A stretch of DNA of 49,666 nucleotides from Calothrix sp. MO_167.B12 (lineage in GTDB: Bacteria; Cyanobacteriota; Cyanobacteriia; Cyanobacteriales; Nostocaceae), in the NCBI GenBank assembly GCA_030066045.1, contig JASJCJ010000016.1, positions 1 to 49,666 on the forward strand, read 5' to 3'. Position numbers and translations under genes: made by a program. Within the stretch, counting starts at the first letter, position 1, and every line of letters starts with the position of its first letter. This document shows positions 6,881 through 15,493 of the stretch, piece after piece. The notes beneath the pieces are model-generated. The model did no database searches. It worked only from the letters and a program-made list of their open reading frames with translations, and had not been told where the DNA came from.

Positions 6881-7588
6881 TTAACGTAAGCCTAAGATTT
6901 CACCAATTGCCCTGACTATATCCAAATAGAAGTTACCACCTACCTGTCTAAATAGTTCAAATTTAGAACCGGGAGAACCAAAAAATGGCCTGAGGAACCA
7001 TCCTAACTGCATACCCACAAAGGCATATAATAGTAACCAGGATCTTAAAATCGTGGTGCGAGTACCTTTACCCACTTCATCTTTCTTGGAAAGTAGCTGC
7101 ATCCCGTCATAAAGAAATTTCACTCCAAATGAACCTGTAATCCCAAAAATCAAGACGTTTAAAATCTTGAAAAACTGGTAAGAGTTGGGAGTGGTGATTA
7201 AGAAAAATAAAGTTACTGGTGCAAAGCTGAACAGCAATACGCTAATTACTGATACTGCTGTGAGTAATATCACAAAGTGCTGTTGTAAACTACTACGGGA
7301 GCCAAATAAAACATTGAAAAAGAACAGGGTAGGAAAACAAATAATCAGGGTTAATAAATAGAAGGCTGGCATCTTGATTGCTCCAGATAATGCCTGTTGC
7401 CAACTATGGGAAGCTCCAATAATACAGCCATACATGGCAAAGCAAATAGAACTAGAAACTAGCAGAGAATTGGCTTTGCTTTGTAATCTGACTTCTTCAC
7501 TAATTTCCTGTAAAAAACTCTGGCGATCGCGTAATAATTCAATTAGGATATCAAAGTGTTTAATACCTGAAGCTTTTTTCTCTAACAT
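6881..7588 (-). CDS. Multi-pass membrane protein, paralogue 1
   Basis: A 235-residue protein with a short charged N-terminal cytoplasmic part containing DILIELLRDRQSFLQEI, followed by five or six hydrophobic spans at about residues 44-62, 71-95, 103-133, 142-160 and 184-203. The sequence near the end, LLLYAFVGMQLGWFLRPFFG, is strongly conserved with the neighbouring copy at 7905-8606, as is LLFSFAPVTLFFLI. The two genes are clearly paralogues, read in the same direction 316 bases apart. Similar proteins are common in Nostocales and are often labelled with an actin-binding WH2 name that is not informative. I see no catalytic motif, and no function is assigned. Confidence 0.8.
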   Translation of the reverse strand: MLEKKASGIKHFDILIELLRDRQSFLQEISEEVRLQSKANSLLVSSSICFAMYGCIIGASHSWQQALSGAIKMPAFYLLTLIICFPTLFFFNVLFGSRSSLQQHFVILLTAVSVISVLLFSFAPVTLFFLITTPNSYQFFKILNVLIFGITGSFGVKFLYDGMQLLSKKDEVGKGTRTTILRSWLLLYAFVGMQLGWFLRPFFGSPGSKFELFRQVGGNFYLDIVRAIGEILGLR

Positions 7589-7757
7589 GAATTTTTGTTA
7601 TTTATTGTTGACAAATAATTAATTGTAAGATTCTCTATTAATTTCCATCCCTTCTCCCTACTCTCTGCTCCCCTGCTTCCCAAGAGGTGTTCCAGTTAAT
7701 TGAAATTATAATTCCTAGTAATTAAGAGAAACGGATCACAGATCCCTGACTTCTTAA

Positions 7758-7869
7758 TTCACATCTTGCACCACAAAATCATTGAGAAAATTAGAGCCTG
7801 AAACCCTTATTTATCCGTAGGGTGGGCAATGCCCACCTTACCATTATTGAGAAGGTGCAAGATATGTGT
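7758..7869. mobile_element. MITE-like element A, copy 2, inside a palindromic repeat
   Basis: The ends are CACATCTTGCACC and GGTGCAAGATATGTG, with the internal inverted pair GGTGGGCAATGCCCACC. The flanks read GATCCCTGACTTCTTAA (7741-7757) and TTAAAGAAGTCGAGGATC (7869-7886). Joined at TTAA they rebuild a near-perfect palindrome of a common cyanobacterial type, so the element seems to have entered its centre with a TTAA duplication. Apart from this element, the 7589-7904 spacer holds nothing I recognise. Confidence 0.75.
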
Positions 7870-7904
7870 TAAAGAAGTCGAGGATCGCTCACACCCACAA
7901 CTCC

Positions 7905-8606
7905 TCAGAAACCCAACAGGTGTCCTAAGGATTGGATAATGCTTAAATAGAAGTTACCTTCTCTCTCTCGAAATAACTGAAAAGCAGAGTTAGGAGTACC
8001 AAAAAATGGTCTGAGTGTCCATCCTAATTGAATACCAACAAAGGCATACAAAAACAACCAGGAACGAATCAGTTTTTTGCGAATATCTTTACCTTCTCCA
8101 TCTTGCTCTAAGACGACACTGGTGGCTTTATATAAGGTAGCAATACCCACAATACCCGTGGCTGCAAAAATAATTACATTCAGCAGAATTAAAAACTGGT
8201 AATTATTAGTGCTAATCATAAAAAATAAGGAAATTGGCGCGAAACTAAATAACAGCACGCTAGTAACTGATACTGCCGTTAATACCAAAGCAAAATGCTG
8301 GGCAAATGTACGTTTAGAACCAAAGATAATATTGGCAAAGTACAGTGTGGGCAGACAAATTAATAATGTCAGTAAGTAAAGAGCGGGTAACTTGACAGCC
8401 GAGGATAAAGCTTGCATCCAACTGTGAAATGCACCAATAATTCCCCCATAAACTGCCAGAAATAGAGAACTACAAACCAGTAAAGAAATAATTTTTGTCG
8501 GTAGCCTTACCCCTTGTTGAATTTCCTCTAAAAATAATTGGCGATCGCGTAGTAAACTAATAGTGACTGCAAAGTATTTGCTGCCAGATGATTGATGTTT
8601 AGCCAT
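7905..8606 (-). CDS. Multi-pass membrane protein, paralogue 2
   Basis: A 233-residue membrane protein sharing layout and much sequence with the gene at 6881-7588. Shared blocks include the LLRDRQ segment before the first span, the central LLFSFAPISLFFMI span and the closing LFLYAFVGIQLGWTLRPFFG. There are five or six spans and no cytoplasmic domain beyond the short N-terminus. The most conserved residues lie in the last span and the RPFFG(S/T)P loop after it, which is therefore the best candidate for a functional site. The pair arose by tandem duplication, and element A later entered the spacer between them. Function unknown. Confidence 0.8.
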   Translation of the reverse strand: MAKHQSSGSKYFAVTISLLRDRQLFLEEIQQGVRLPTKIISLLVCSSLFLAVYGGIIGAFHSWMQALSSAVKLPALYLLTLLICLPTLYFANIIFGSKRTFAQHFALVLTAVSVTSVLLFSFAPISLFFMISTNNYQFLILLNVIIFAATGIVGIATLYKATSVVLEQDGEGKDIRKKLIRSWLFLYAFVGIQLGWTLRPFFGTPNSAFQLFREREGNFYLSIIQSLGHLLGF

Positions 8607-8695
8607 GTTTTCCTCACACCTTAACCATTTTGGATTTTGGATTGGAAATCACCTTCTATAGTCTGGGTTCTAGAAATCCGCCTGTTCCATTCTTT

Positions 8696-8939
8696 GTTTA
8701 AAACTGAACCTCACCCCCAGCCCCTCTCCTTATTAAGGATACCAATGGCGAATCAGGGGTATCACCCTCTTGGGAGTGGGGGAGTGGGAGAGTGGGGGAG
8801 TGGGGGCAGAAAAAACAAGTCCAAATTATGACAATAATCCCCAGCTTTTAGCCTGGTGAGGGGTCAAACCTACTATTCGCCAGCAGCATCCTTATTAAGG
8901 AGAGGGGAGGTTTTATATTTAATTTGACCCAGTTACTTA
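8696..8939. mobile_element. MITE-like element B, copy 3, split by a 149-bp insert
   Basis: The right end AATTTGACCCAGTTACTTA and the left AACTGAACCTCACC match family B. The central hairpin TCCTTATTAAGGA occurs twice, at 8727-8739 and 8889-8901, enclosing an extra 149 bp (8740-8888) that carries GTGGGGGA-type repeats and the inverse pair TGGCGAAT/ATTCGCCA near its ends. An insertion with target duplication explains this. The 8607-8979 spacer holds no gene. Confidence 0.65.
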
Positions 8940-8979
8940 TTGATAGGATTTTGGATTGTAGATGCTATTGTCAACTTTT

Positions 8980-10527
8980 TTACTGATGTCCTGAGTAATC
9001 ACCACCAGAACCATATTTCCAAGCATCTACCCAACGATGCCAATAATACAAGTATTTATTAGGTAAATATTTTAACAATGGTTCTAGCATTGGACTCAGG
9101 GTAAATAAAACAGCATAAATCCCTAAATTGATGTAATGCACCATCCAATCTAGTAAACTAAATAAACCCAGTTGGGGAATTAGTTTGATGACTAAAATTG
9201 GCTGGCTAAAATTGGTTTTTAATAGGGTTTTGGTTAATCCGGGAAACTGTACCACGTCTTGTAAAAATGGCTTGAGTACCGACTCACCCAAGTTCTGCAT
9301 TTCCTCAAACACCGCAGACAATAACTGGTTAATGCGATCGCTAGGAATCTTTTGATTCACCCCCACACTCATGGCTTTTTGGAATAGCCAGGTGACGCTT
9401 AAACTGGGTTGATAGGGTTGGAGTAAGTTCAGTGCTTTTACTGATAATTGCTCAGTTTTGAGTGCTTGATGAATCCCCAAAGTCAAACGCTTGAGGTGAC
9501 GCAACATGGCACCAAAACCACCAAAACTCAGAGGTGACTGACTACCGCTACTATCTCCCACGGGGAGAATGCGCTGCCAAGGTGTTTGTAAAGGACTTTG
9601 GCGATAGGAAGGAAAAAAGCCAAATAATGCTCGTTGAAAATTCAGCTGCGCCAATTCCACACCTTGATACTCTGGCAATAGACGAAAATAGTCGTCGAAT
9701 AAAGCAGTTAATCCTAGATGTTGGGGATCTGCATCCATGTAGGTGAACAGGTATGTGGTTCTACCATCTTTAGCTGGGAAGGCTTCCCAGAAATATTGAC
9801 ATTGGTTTTCTAAGGCTGTGAAGGATAACAACAAATCCCCCGTGGTGTTTTCCGGAAAACCTTGGGCACAAGTTCCTACCACTAGACACAATGCATCGGG
9901 TTTCTTCCCCTGTCTGGCTTGTTTGACGATGGGGGAAAAATGTCCCATAGCATCAATTAATAGCTTGGTGGAGAATTGCTGGTTTACCATCACCCCATTG
10001 GCATGTACCACTGCTTCTGTGAAGGGAGTGTGTTCTAATAGCTTTCCTCCCGCAGCTAGAAATCGCTGTTTAATAGTTTCCAGTAAAAATGCGGGATATA
10101 CACCAATATTTAATACATTCTTTACCCAAACCTCCGTACCGCCAGCAAAACCTACCCTAGCTGGATTATACTCCGTTGCGATCGCTTGATCTAATTCTTC
10201 AGGTGTGAGTAAATTTAATTCCAGCAATACATCCAATTCTGGGCGAGAGATATTCCATTCTTGCTCCCTCCCCCGTAATATTCCCCGTTCCATCACAGCC
10301 ACTTTGACTCCCCGTAAAGCCAAAGCACAACCAATTACAATCCCTAAAGTGCCACCACAGATGATTACATCCCATTCCACCGTATCTAGGGGTTGTGAAT
10401 CTTCCTTTATGACTGTGGGTATAGTTGTGTTACCTGCTCTCAAAGATGCTAAACTGCGATCGGCTCGTTCTAATCCAGATACAACATCCCCTGGTAATTG
10501 GGAGAGAATCTCTTTTGTGATGGTCAT
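8980..10527 (-). CDS. cruP: CruP-type FAD-dependent protein (lycopene cyclase family paralogue)
   Basis: A 515-residue flavoprotein. Residues 52-85 hold the FAD-binding Rossmann segment (VIICGGTLGIVIGCALALRG ending in VAVMERG), followed by GREQEWNISRPEL, a motif shared by the CruA/CruP cyclases. ILPVGDSSGSQSPLSFGGFG around residue 315 is the second flavin-contact motif. CruP is present in cyanobacteria and plants. Plant work links it to lower carotenoid epoxide and reactive oxygen levels, and its cyclase activity is weak or disputed. The length and the hydrophobic C-terminal region fit CruP better than CrtL. It stands alone, flanked by repeat-rich spacers, with a clean ATG. CruA is the main alternative. 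Confidence 0.82.
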   Translation of the reverse strand: MTITKEILSQLPGDVVSGLERADRSLASLRAGNTTIPTVIKEDSQPLDTVEWDVIICGGTLGIVIGCALALRGVKVAVMERGILRGREQEWNISRPELDVLLELNLLTPEELDQAIATEYNPARVGFAGGTEVWVKNVLNIGVYPAFLLETIKQRFLAAGGKLLEHTPFTEAVVHANGVMVNQQFSTKLLIDAMGHFSPIVKQARQGKKPDALCLVVGTCAQGFPENTTGDLLLSFTALENQCQYFWEAFPAKDGRTTYLFTYMDADPQHLGLTALFDDYFRLLPEYQGVELAQLNFQRALFGFFPSYRQSPLQTPWQRILPVGDSSGSQSPLSFGGFGAMLRHLKRLTLGIHQALKTEQLSVKALNLLQPYQPSLSVTWLFQKAMSVGVNQKIPSDRINQLLSAVFEEMQNLGESVLKPFLQDVVQFPGLTKTLLKTNFSQPILVIKLIPQLGLFSLLDWMVHYINLGIYAVLFTLSPMLEPLLKYLPNKYLYYWHRWVDAWKYGSGGDYSGHQ

Positions 10528-10592
10528 TTCTCACTCACTGTAAAAACCCTACAGTTAAATTGTCCTGTAAAGTAGGGGATGTTTTCAAAGGG

Positions 10593-10612
10593 TAGCCTGC
10601 CTACGCAGGCTA
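10593..10612. repeat. Palindromic hairpin repeat (TAGCCTGC stem)
   Basis: TAGCCTGC, CTAC, GCAGGCTA: a perfect 8-bp stem with a 4-base loop upstream of cruP. This is a common palindromic repeat type in Nostoc genomes. There is no T run, so it is not called a terminator. Confidence 0.7.
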
Positions 10613-10798
10613 GAAATCCTCATATTTAGTGTTATTGATAAAAATATACGTTTATTAAGAACATAAAAAATCAGTATTACTCCTATCCCGCTCTAAGCTT
10701 ACTTATCTCTTTTTACCGAAATATTGGGGTCTGGTGCCCTGTCTTTTGAGGCAGAATGTTTTTGGGACGGGGTTTGAATCATGGTCACAAAAACAAAC

Positions 10799-10854
10799 TT
10801 ATTACTTATTACTTATTACTTATTACTTATTACTTATTACTTATTACTTATTAC
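10799..10854. repeat. Heptamer array, TTATTAC x8
   Basis: Eight perfect tandem copies of TTATTAC with no mismatch. This is a typical STRR, found in the spacer between the putative barrel protein and cruP. The rest of the 10528-10906 spacer shows no gene. Confidence 0.95.
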
Positions 10855-10906
10855 TACAGCAGCCTTTCAAAATTAATGAAAAGCACTAATTTGAACCAAC
10901 AAAATC

Positions 10907-12238
10907 TTAAAACTTGATTCGCAGTTGTCCTGTAAATGACTCATTTTTATATAATTCATTTCCCGTATCCCGTTCGCGGACATTCGAGAAAGCATAACCC
11001 ATATCTAACTCTAAACCTGGAGAAAATTTAGCCGTACATGAAGTTTGATAGTTTGTAGCATTATCCCATGTACCTCTTAATCTTTGCCTTCCCAGAGTTG
11101 CAGATAAACGACAACTTAAAAACTTAAAAATATCTTGTTTCCAGGCAATTTCAGCATTATATACAATAAAATCAGGAGGAGAAAAATAACCACTATCCTC
11201 TGCTAAGTCTTGCTGAAAACTCCAAGTAAACAAATTCACAGCTACAGAAAATTGACCTAGTTTACGCTCTAATCTACTAAAAGACTGAAACTCTCGATTA
11301 CCATCATTAAAAAATCCTAATTGTGCCAATGAAAATAAACTAGTATTAGGATCTATTTGCCAATATACACTTGGTCTAATTCTCCAAAAAGTAATTTGAT
11401 TATCCAAGGTTTCAGCATTAAATTTATAAGCTCCATACTCCACAGTTCCAATACCAACTAGTAGAGATTGTAATTTTCCATCTGCTCTTACTTTACTAAA
11501 AATTGGAGACTCAGCCTTAATATTTAAATTTGGAACTATAGGTAAACGATTGAATAAATCTAATCCTCCATTCACAAATAACTTAGTCTTATTTATCTTA
11601 CCTTCCCAACCAAATTTAAGTGGGATGTTTGTAACCATGTCTACAGTACTCTGTTCAAAAGAGTTAAAACCTGTGGTAAATTTGAGCTTATTTCCATTAC
11701 GCAAGCGAAATACGGCAGTTTCTTCAATAAATTGATTACTTTGTCCAAAGTTATCTTTAGATAAGTTAAAATTAGGGGTTAAACTTTCTATAACTAATGT
11801 AGGAGCTTTCTTTTTCCCGTCATCTACAGATTTTTTTGGTTTTGGTTTTGGCTTTGGTTTTGGCTTTGGTTTTGGCTTTGGTGGAGGTGGTAATTTTAAA
11901 CCTGGATTAAAGTTTTCTGGAGCAGCAATTAAAAAACTAGGTTTTGTAGAAGGATAAATTACAGAAAATTCAGGTGCATATTTTTGCTCCAACAAAATTT
12001 GGCTATTAATACTTAGTTGTTGTAATTCCTGGTGATGGCTGTATTTTTGTACATCCCCACTTTCCTGATGTGGTGACAATTTATTAATTGGTATTGCCTG
12101 CACCTCATCTGGTAATAATATACTAAAACCTAAGCTGCCGATGAAGAGAAATAGATATTGCAATACACACCAGAAAAATAGATCAAAATGAGAATTAATA
12201 AAAATTATATTGAAACGTTGACCTTGCAAGCATTTCAT
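10907..12238 (-). CDS. Putative outer-membrane beta-barrel protein with a Lys-Pro linker
   Basis: A 443-residue protein. The N-terminus has a hydrophobic stretch around residues 22-45 (LFFWCVLQYLFLFIGSLGFS), a signal or membrane anchor. A region ending near residue 115 is followed by PPPP and eight KP repeats, an extended TonB-like linker. From about residue 145 the sequence alternates polar and hydrophobic residues in strand-like segments and ends LYKNESFTGQLRIKF. A terminal phenylalanine is the usual mark of a barrel inserted by the BAM machinery. The simplest reading is an outer-membrane barrel held to the wall or inner membrane by the linker. No transport substrate can be named. The KP tract is encoded by a 12-base tandem repeat at about 11826-11880 that is likely to vary in length. 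Confidence 0.65.
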   Translation of the reverse strand: MKCLQGQRFNIIFINSHFDLFFWCVLQYLFLFIGSLGFSILLPDEVQAIPINKLSPHQESGDVQKYSHHQELQQLSINSQILLEQKYAPEFSVIYPSTKPSFLIAAPENFNPGLKLPPPPKPKPKPKPKPKPKPKKSVDDGKKKAPTLVIESLTPNFNLSKDNFGQSNQFIEETAVFRLRNGNKLKFTTGFNSFEQSTVDMVTNIPLKFGWEGKINKTKLFVNGGLDLFNRLPIVPNLNIKAESPIFSKVRADGKLQSLLVGIGTVEYGAYKFNAETLDNQITFWRIRPSVYWQIDPNTSLFSLAQLGFFNDGNREFQSFSRLERKLGQFSVAVNLFTWSFQQDLAEDSGYFSPPDFIVYNAEIAWKQDIFKFLSCRLSATLGRQRLRGTWDNATNYQTSCTAKFSPGLELDMGYAFSNVRERDTGNELYKNESFTGQLRIKF

Positions 12239-12354
12239 TAAAAATATGATAATTTACACAGGATAATTGCAGCATTGAAAATTGCTACCATGTCAGTTTA
12301 ACGTTTGTATGTATAAATGTAACCACTAATTTTGGTAGTAAATTTAGAAAAATT

Positions 12355-14913
12355 TTATACACAGTATAGGGCAAGTACCGACTTGTCAGTTCCCAATGAT
12401 TCCTGAACTCGTTCGTATTCTTGTTGTAAATGCAAATACAGTTCTATTACACCATGATTAGTAATATTACCACCGCGACCAATTGTTTCTAACTCTTTAC
12501 ATAAATCAGCCAGGTTGTTAGCGCCCACATTGGCACTGGCAGATTTGAGAGCATGGGCAGCTTGGTACAGTAATGCAGCATCTCCTTGGTTAATAGCTGT
12601 TGAGATAGCTGCAATTCGCAAACTTGCATCTGCTAAATAACTATCAATCAACTCAGCAATAATTGTGGGGGCTTGCTCCCCAGCCATCTGACTTAGGGAT
12701 TGCAACACACTAATATCAATGGCTGGTGAATTTGTGAATGTATCTATTTCCTGGATATAAGTCTCATCGGCAATAAAACCTTCTTCCCTCTTCCCTCTGA
12801 CTTCTGACTTCACTTGGCACTGACTCAATGCTTGTTTTAATTCCTCAACTCGAATTGGTTTACTGATGTAATCATCCATCCCCGCATTCAAACATATTTC
12901 CCTGTCTCCCTGCATAGCATTGGCAGTCATGGCGATAATCCGGGGACGAGATGTAATCCATTGTTTGCAAATCTGTTTTGTCGCCGTCAAACCATCCATT
13001 TCTGGCATTTGTACATCCATAAACACCACATCATAGGGTTGACGGTGTAAGGCTTGGAGTACTTCTATACCATTACCAGCAACATCAGCACGATAACCCA
13101 GTTTTTCTAGAGTTAACAGAGCTACCTTCTGATTCACCACATTATCTTCTGCTAAGAGGATACGTAGTTTATGATTTGACACAGGATTATCTGAGGTATC
13201 CTTTGGGGGGATAGAAGATGTGTTTACCTTAATTAATTTTCTACCCAAGACACTAATCAGAACTTGGTGCAGTTGGGATTGCTGAATGGGTTTGTTGAGA
13301 ACAGCAGCAAAATTCACATCAACAGCTTGTTGAATAATGTCTTGCTTGCACAAAGAACTAAGCATTACCAGAGGTAAATCCTGACAATGGGGATGTTTTT
13401 GTATTTCTCTGGCTAAAGTTAACCCATCCATATCAGGCATTTGCATATCCAGAATTGCTAAATCAAATTTGACTGGTTTGGCAATTAATTCTAAAGCTTT
13501 CTTTCCAGAGGGGAGAGCGCAACTAAACATTCCCCATGACTGTGTTTGTAAAGTAATAATTTGCCTGTTGGTAGCATTGTCATCCACGATGAGTATTTGC
13601 TTGCCAAATAACAGTTCCTCGTCATATTGATGTTCCATAGAAGATGCTCCCGGAGCTTCAGAAGTAACTACCGTAAAATAAAAAGTGGAACCAACACCTA
13701 CTTGACTCTCAACCCAAATTTTTCCACCCATCATTTCACTTAATCGCTTGCAAATAGCTAAACCCAGTCCAGTACCTCCATATTTGCGGGTTATGGAAGC
13801 ATCAACTTGGCTAAAGGATTGAAATAGGCATTCCATTTTTTCTAGGGGAATACCAATTCCCGTATCCTTAACTGCAAACAGGATTTCATATTTTTGCTGA
13901 CTGCTTACCTGATTAGTCGTGCAATAAACAACTACCTCTCCAGTTTCTGTAAATTTAACTGCATTGTTGAGTAAATTCACGAGAATTTGCCGCAACCGAG
14001 TCACATCTCCCACAATTCTTTTGGGAGTTGTAGGTTCAATCAAATATGCTAATTCAATGTTTTTTTCCGCCGCTTTAGCAGCAATAATCTTGAGAGCTTC
14101 TTCAATGCAATCACTTAAATCAAAAGGTTGCTCTTCTAAGTCTAATTTACCAGCCTCAATCTTAGAAAAGTCGAGAATATCATTAATTAATGTTAGTAAT
14201 GCTTCCCCACTAGTGCGGATTGTTTGGACAAAATCTTGTTGTTGTTCGTCTAATTTCGTATTCAGTAGCAATCCTGTCATCCCAATCACCGCATTCATGG
14301 GAGTGCGGATTTCATGACTCATTGTTGCTAAAAATTCACTTTTAGCTTTGTTAGCTGCCTCTGCTAATTTTTTTGCCTCCCCTAAGGCAAGATTGCGTTG
14401 AGCAAGTTCTGTATTGGCGGCAATAAATTCCTGGGTTCTTTCTCTAACTCGCTCTTCTAATTCTTCTTTAGCTTTTTGTAAAAGCAATTCTGATTTTTTA
14501 CGTTCAGTCACATCATGAATCACAAGAACTGCACTATTCTGGGATTTATGTTGTTCTGAATTATCGTCAAGATGGAGGTAAGACCAAGAAATTTCCAGAA
14601 TTAACTCCTCTTCCCCAGATTTAAAGTGATATATTCCTGTATTATTAGATTGGGTTTCTATTGCGATCGCTGCAGGATGTAAATCATGGGGTACTATTTC
14701 TCCATTTATTGTTAGGGGTAACAAATTGGTGAGTTTTTGCCCCAATAATAGAATATGCGGCTTTTTGATCAAGCGATCAAATGTGGCATTACACCATTGG
14801 ACCCTTCCCTGCCCATCTGTCCACACAATAGCAGCATCAACACTACCTAGGGCAATTTCCATTTTACCTAAGGTAGCCCGTAATTCTGTAACTTGATTGC
14901 TTAAATCTGCCAT
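12355..14913 (-). CDS. Hybrid histidine kinase (PAS-HisKA-HATPase-REC-REC-Hpt), cytoplasmic
   Basis: About 852 residues with no membrane span. A PAS domain (about 20-135) leads through a coiled coil to HisKA with phospho-His near 200 ([10 protein letters not shown]). The HATPase has [15 protein letters not shown] and GGTGLGL. Two receivers follow, with Asp near 487 ([13 protein letters not shown]) and 631 ([13 protein letters not shown]). A C-terminal Hpt domain has its His near 785 ([12 protein letters not shown]). It can thus run a full His-Asp-His relay with an external receiver as final target. The second half is a near copy of that of the larger kinase at 15494-20293. A 21-base heptamer expansion (12781-12801) adds seven residues between REC2 and Hpt. 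It starts 9 bases after the single-PAS gene, so they form an operon. Confidence 0.93.
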   Translation of the reverse strand: MADLSNQVTELRATLGKMEIALGSVDAAIVWTDGQGRVQWCNATFDRLIKKPHILLLGQKLTNLLPLTINGEIVPHDLHPAAIAIETQSNNTGIYHFKSGEEELILEISWSYLHLDDNSEQHKSQNSAVLVIHDVTERKKSELLLQKAKEELEERVRERTQEFIAANTELAQRNLALGEAKKLAEAANKAKSEFLATMSHEIRTPMNAVIGMTGLLLNTKLDEQQQDFVQTIRTSGEALLTLINDILDFSKIEAGKLDLEEQPFDLSDCIEEALKIIAAKAAEKNIELAYLIEPTTPKRIVGDVTRLRQILVNLLNNAVKFTETGEVVVYCTTNQVSSQQKYEILFAVKDTGIGIPLEKMECLFQSFSQVDASITRKYGGTGLGLAICKRLSEMMGGKIWVESQVGVGSTFYFTVVTSEAPGASSMEHQYDEELLFGKQILIVDDNATNRQIITLQTQSWGMFSCALPSGKKALELIAKPVKFDLAILDMQMPDMDGLTLAREIQKHPHCQDLPLVMLSSLCKQDIIQQAVDVNFAAVLNKPIQQSQLHQVLISVLGRKLIKVNTSSIPPKDTSDNPVSNHKLRILLAEDNVVNQKVALLTLEKLGYRADVAGNGIEVLQALHRQPYDVVFMDVQMPEMDGLTATKQICKQWITSRPRIIAMTANAMQGDREICLNAGMDDYISKPIRVEELKQALSQCQVKSEVRGKREEGFIADETYIQEIDTFTNSPAIDISVLQSLSQMAGEQAPTIIAELIDSYLADASLRIAAISTAINQGDAALLYQAAHALKSASANVGANNLADLCKELETIGRGGNITNHGVIELYLHLQQEYERVQESLGTDKSVLALYCV

Positions 14914-14922
14914 GTTTTACCC

Positions 14923-15294
14923 CTATTCTAGAGGACGCAGGGTTGCGGCAAAAATCCATTCCCCTGCCTGTTTCTCGGCAATAATATAATGCTCTGAATC
15001 AATTTCTCGATTATCTTTAGTTAATGCTTTTAATTGCAGGGGATGGTTGAGAACAGTAGCTACCCCTGTAGCTGTAAATCGAGAAAAACCCAAGTTATGA
15101 GAATCGCGTATGTAGGGTGGTAAAATCACAGTTAACATTTGCCCTACTAGATCCTCTGGTTTCCAACCAAAGACAGTTTCAAAATGAGAATTAATACTGA
15201 TTATGATTCCTTGGTTATTGGCAACAATTACTGGTAATTCGCTATTTTTTTGCAGTTCTTCAATGCTTGGTATTTGTTCTTCAATTATTTGCAT
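14923..15294 (-). CDS. Single PAS domain protein
   Basis: A 123-residue protein that is essentially one PAS domain: LPVIVANNQGIIISINSHFE, then VFGWKPEDLVGQMLTVILPP, then HYIIAEKQAGEWIFAATLRP. No output domain is attached. It lies just before, and is read together with, the 852-residue hybrid kinase, from which it is separated by 9 bases. It may supply a sensor in trans, or may have been the N-terminal sensory part of that kinase, now split off. No cofactor-binding cysteine or histidine stands out, so the ligand is unknown. Confidence 0.8.
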   Translation of the reverse strand: MQIIEEQIPSIEELQKNSELPVIVANNQGIIISINSHFETVFGWKPEDLVGQMLTVILPPYIRDSHNLGFSRFTATGVATVLNHPLQLKALTKDNREIDSEHYIIAEKQAGEWIFAATLRPLE

Positions 15295-15493
15295 TATTCC
15301 AACTGAATTTAAAGTATATACAGTTTTTTATAGTTTTTATATATAGAAATAAATATGGAATTTTTCAAGTATCATCAGACTAAAAATATAATTATTTAAT
15401 CCCACAATATCTCTATATATTGATAGTGTTCCCCAAAAAAAAATTTACATAACAAATATTGAAAATATTACAGCAGTTGATGAAATGTTAGGT

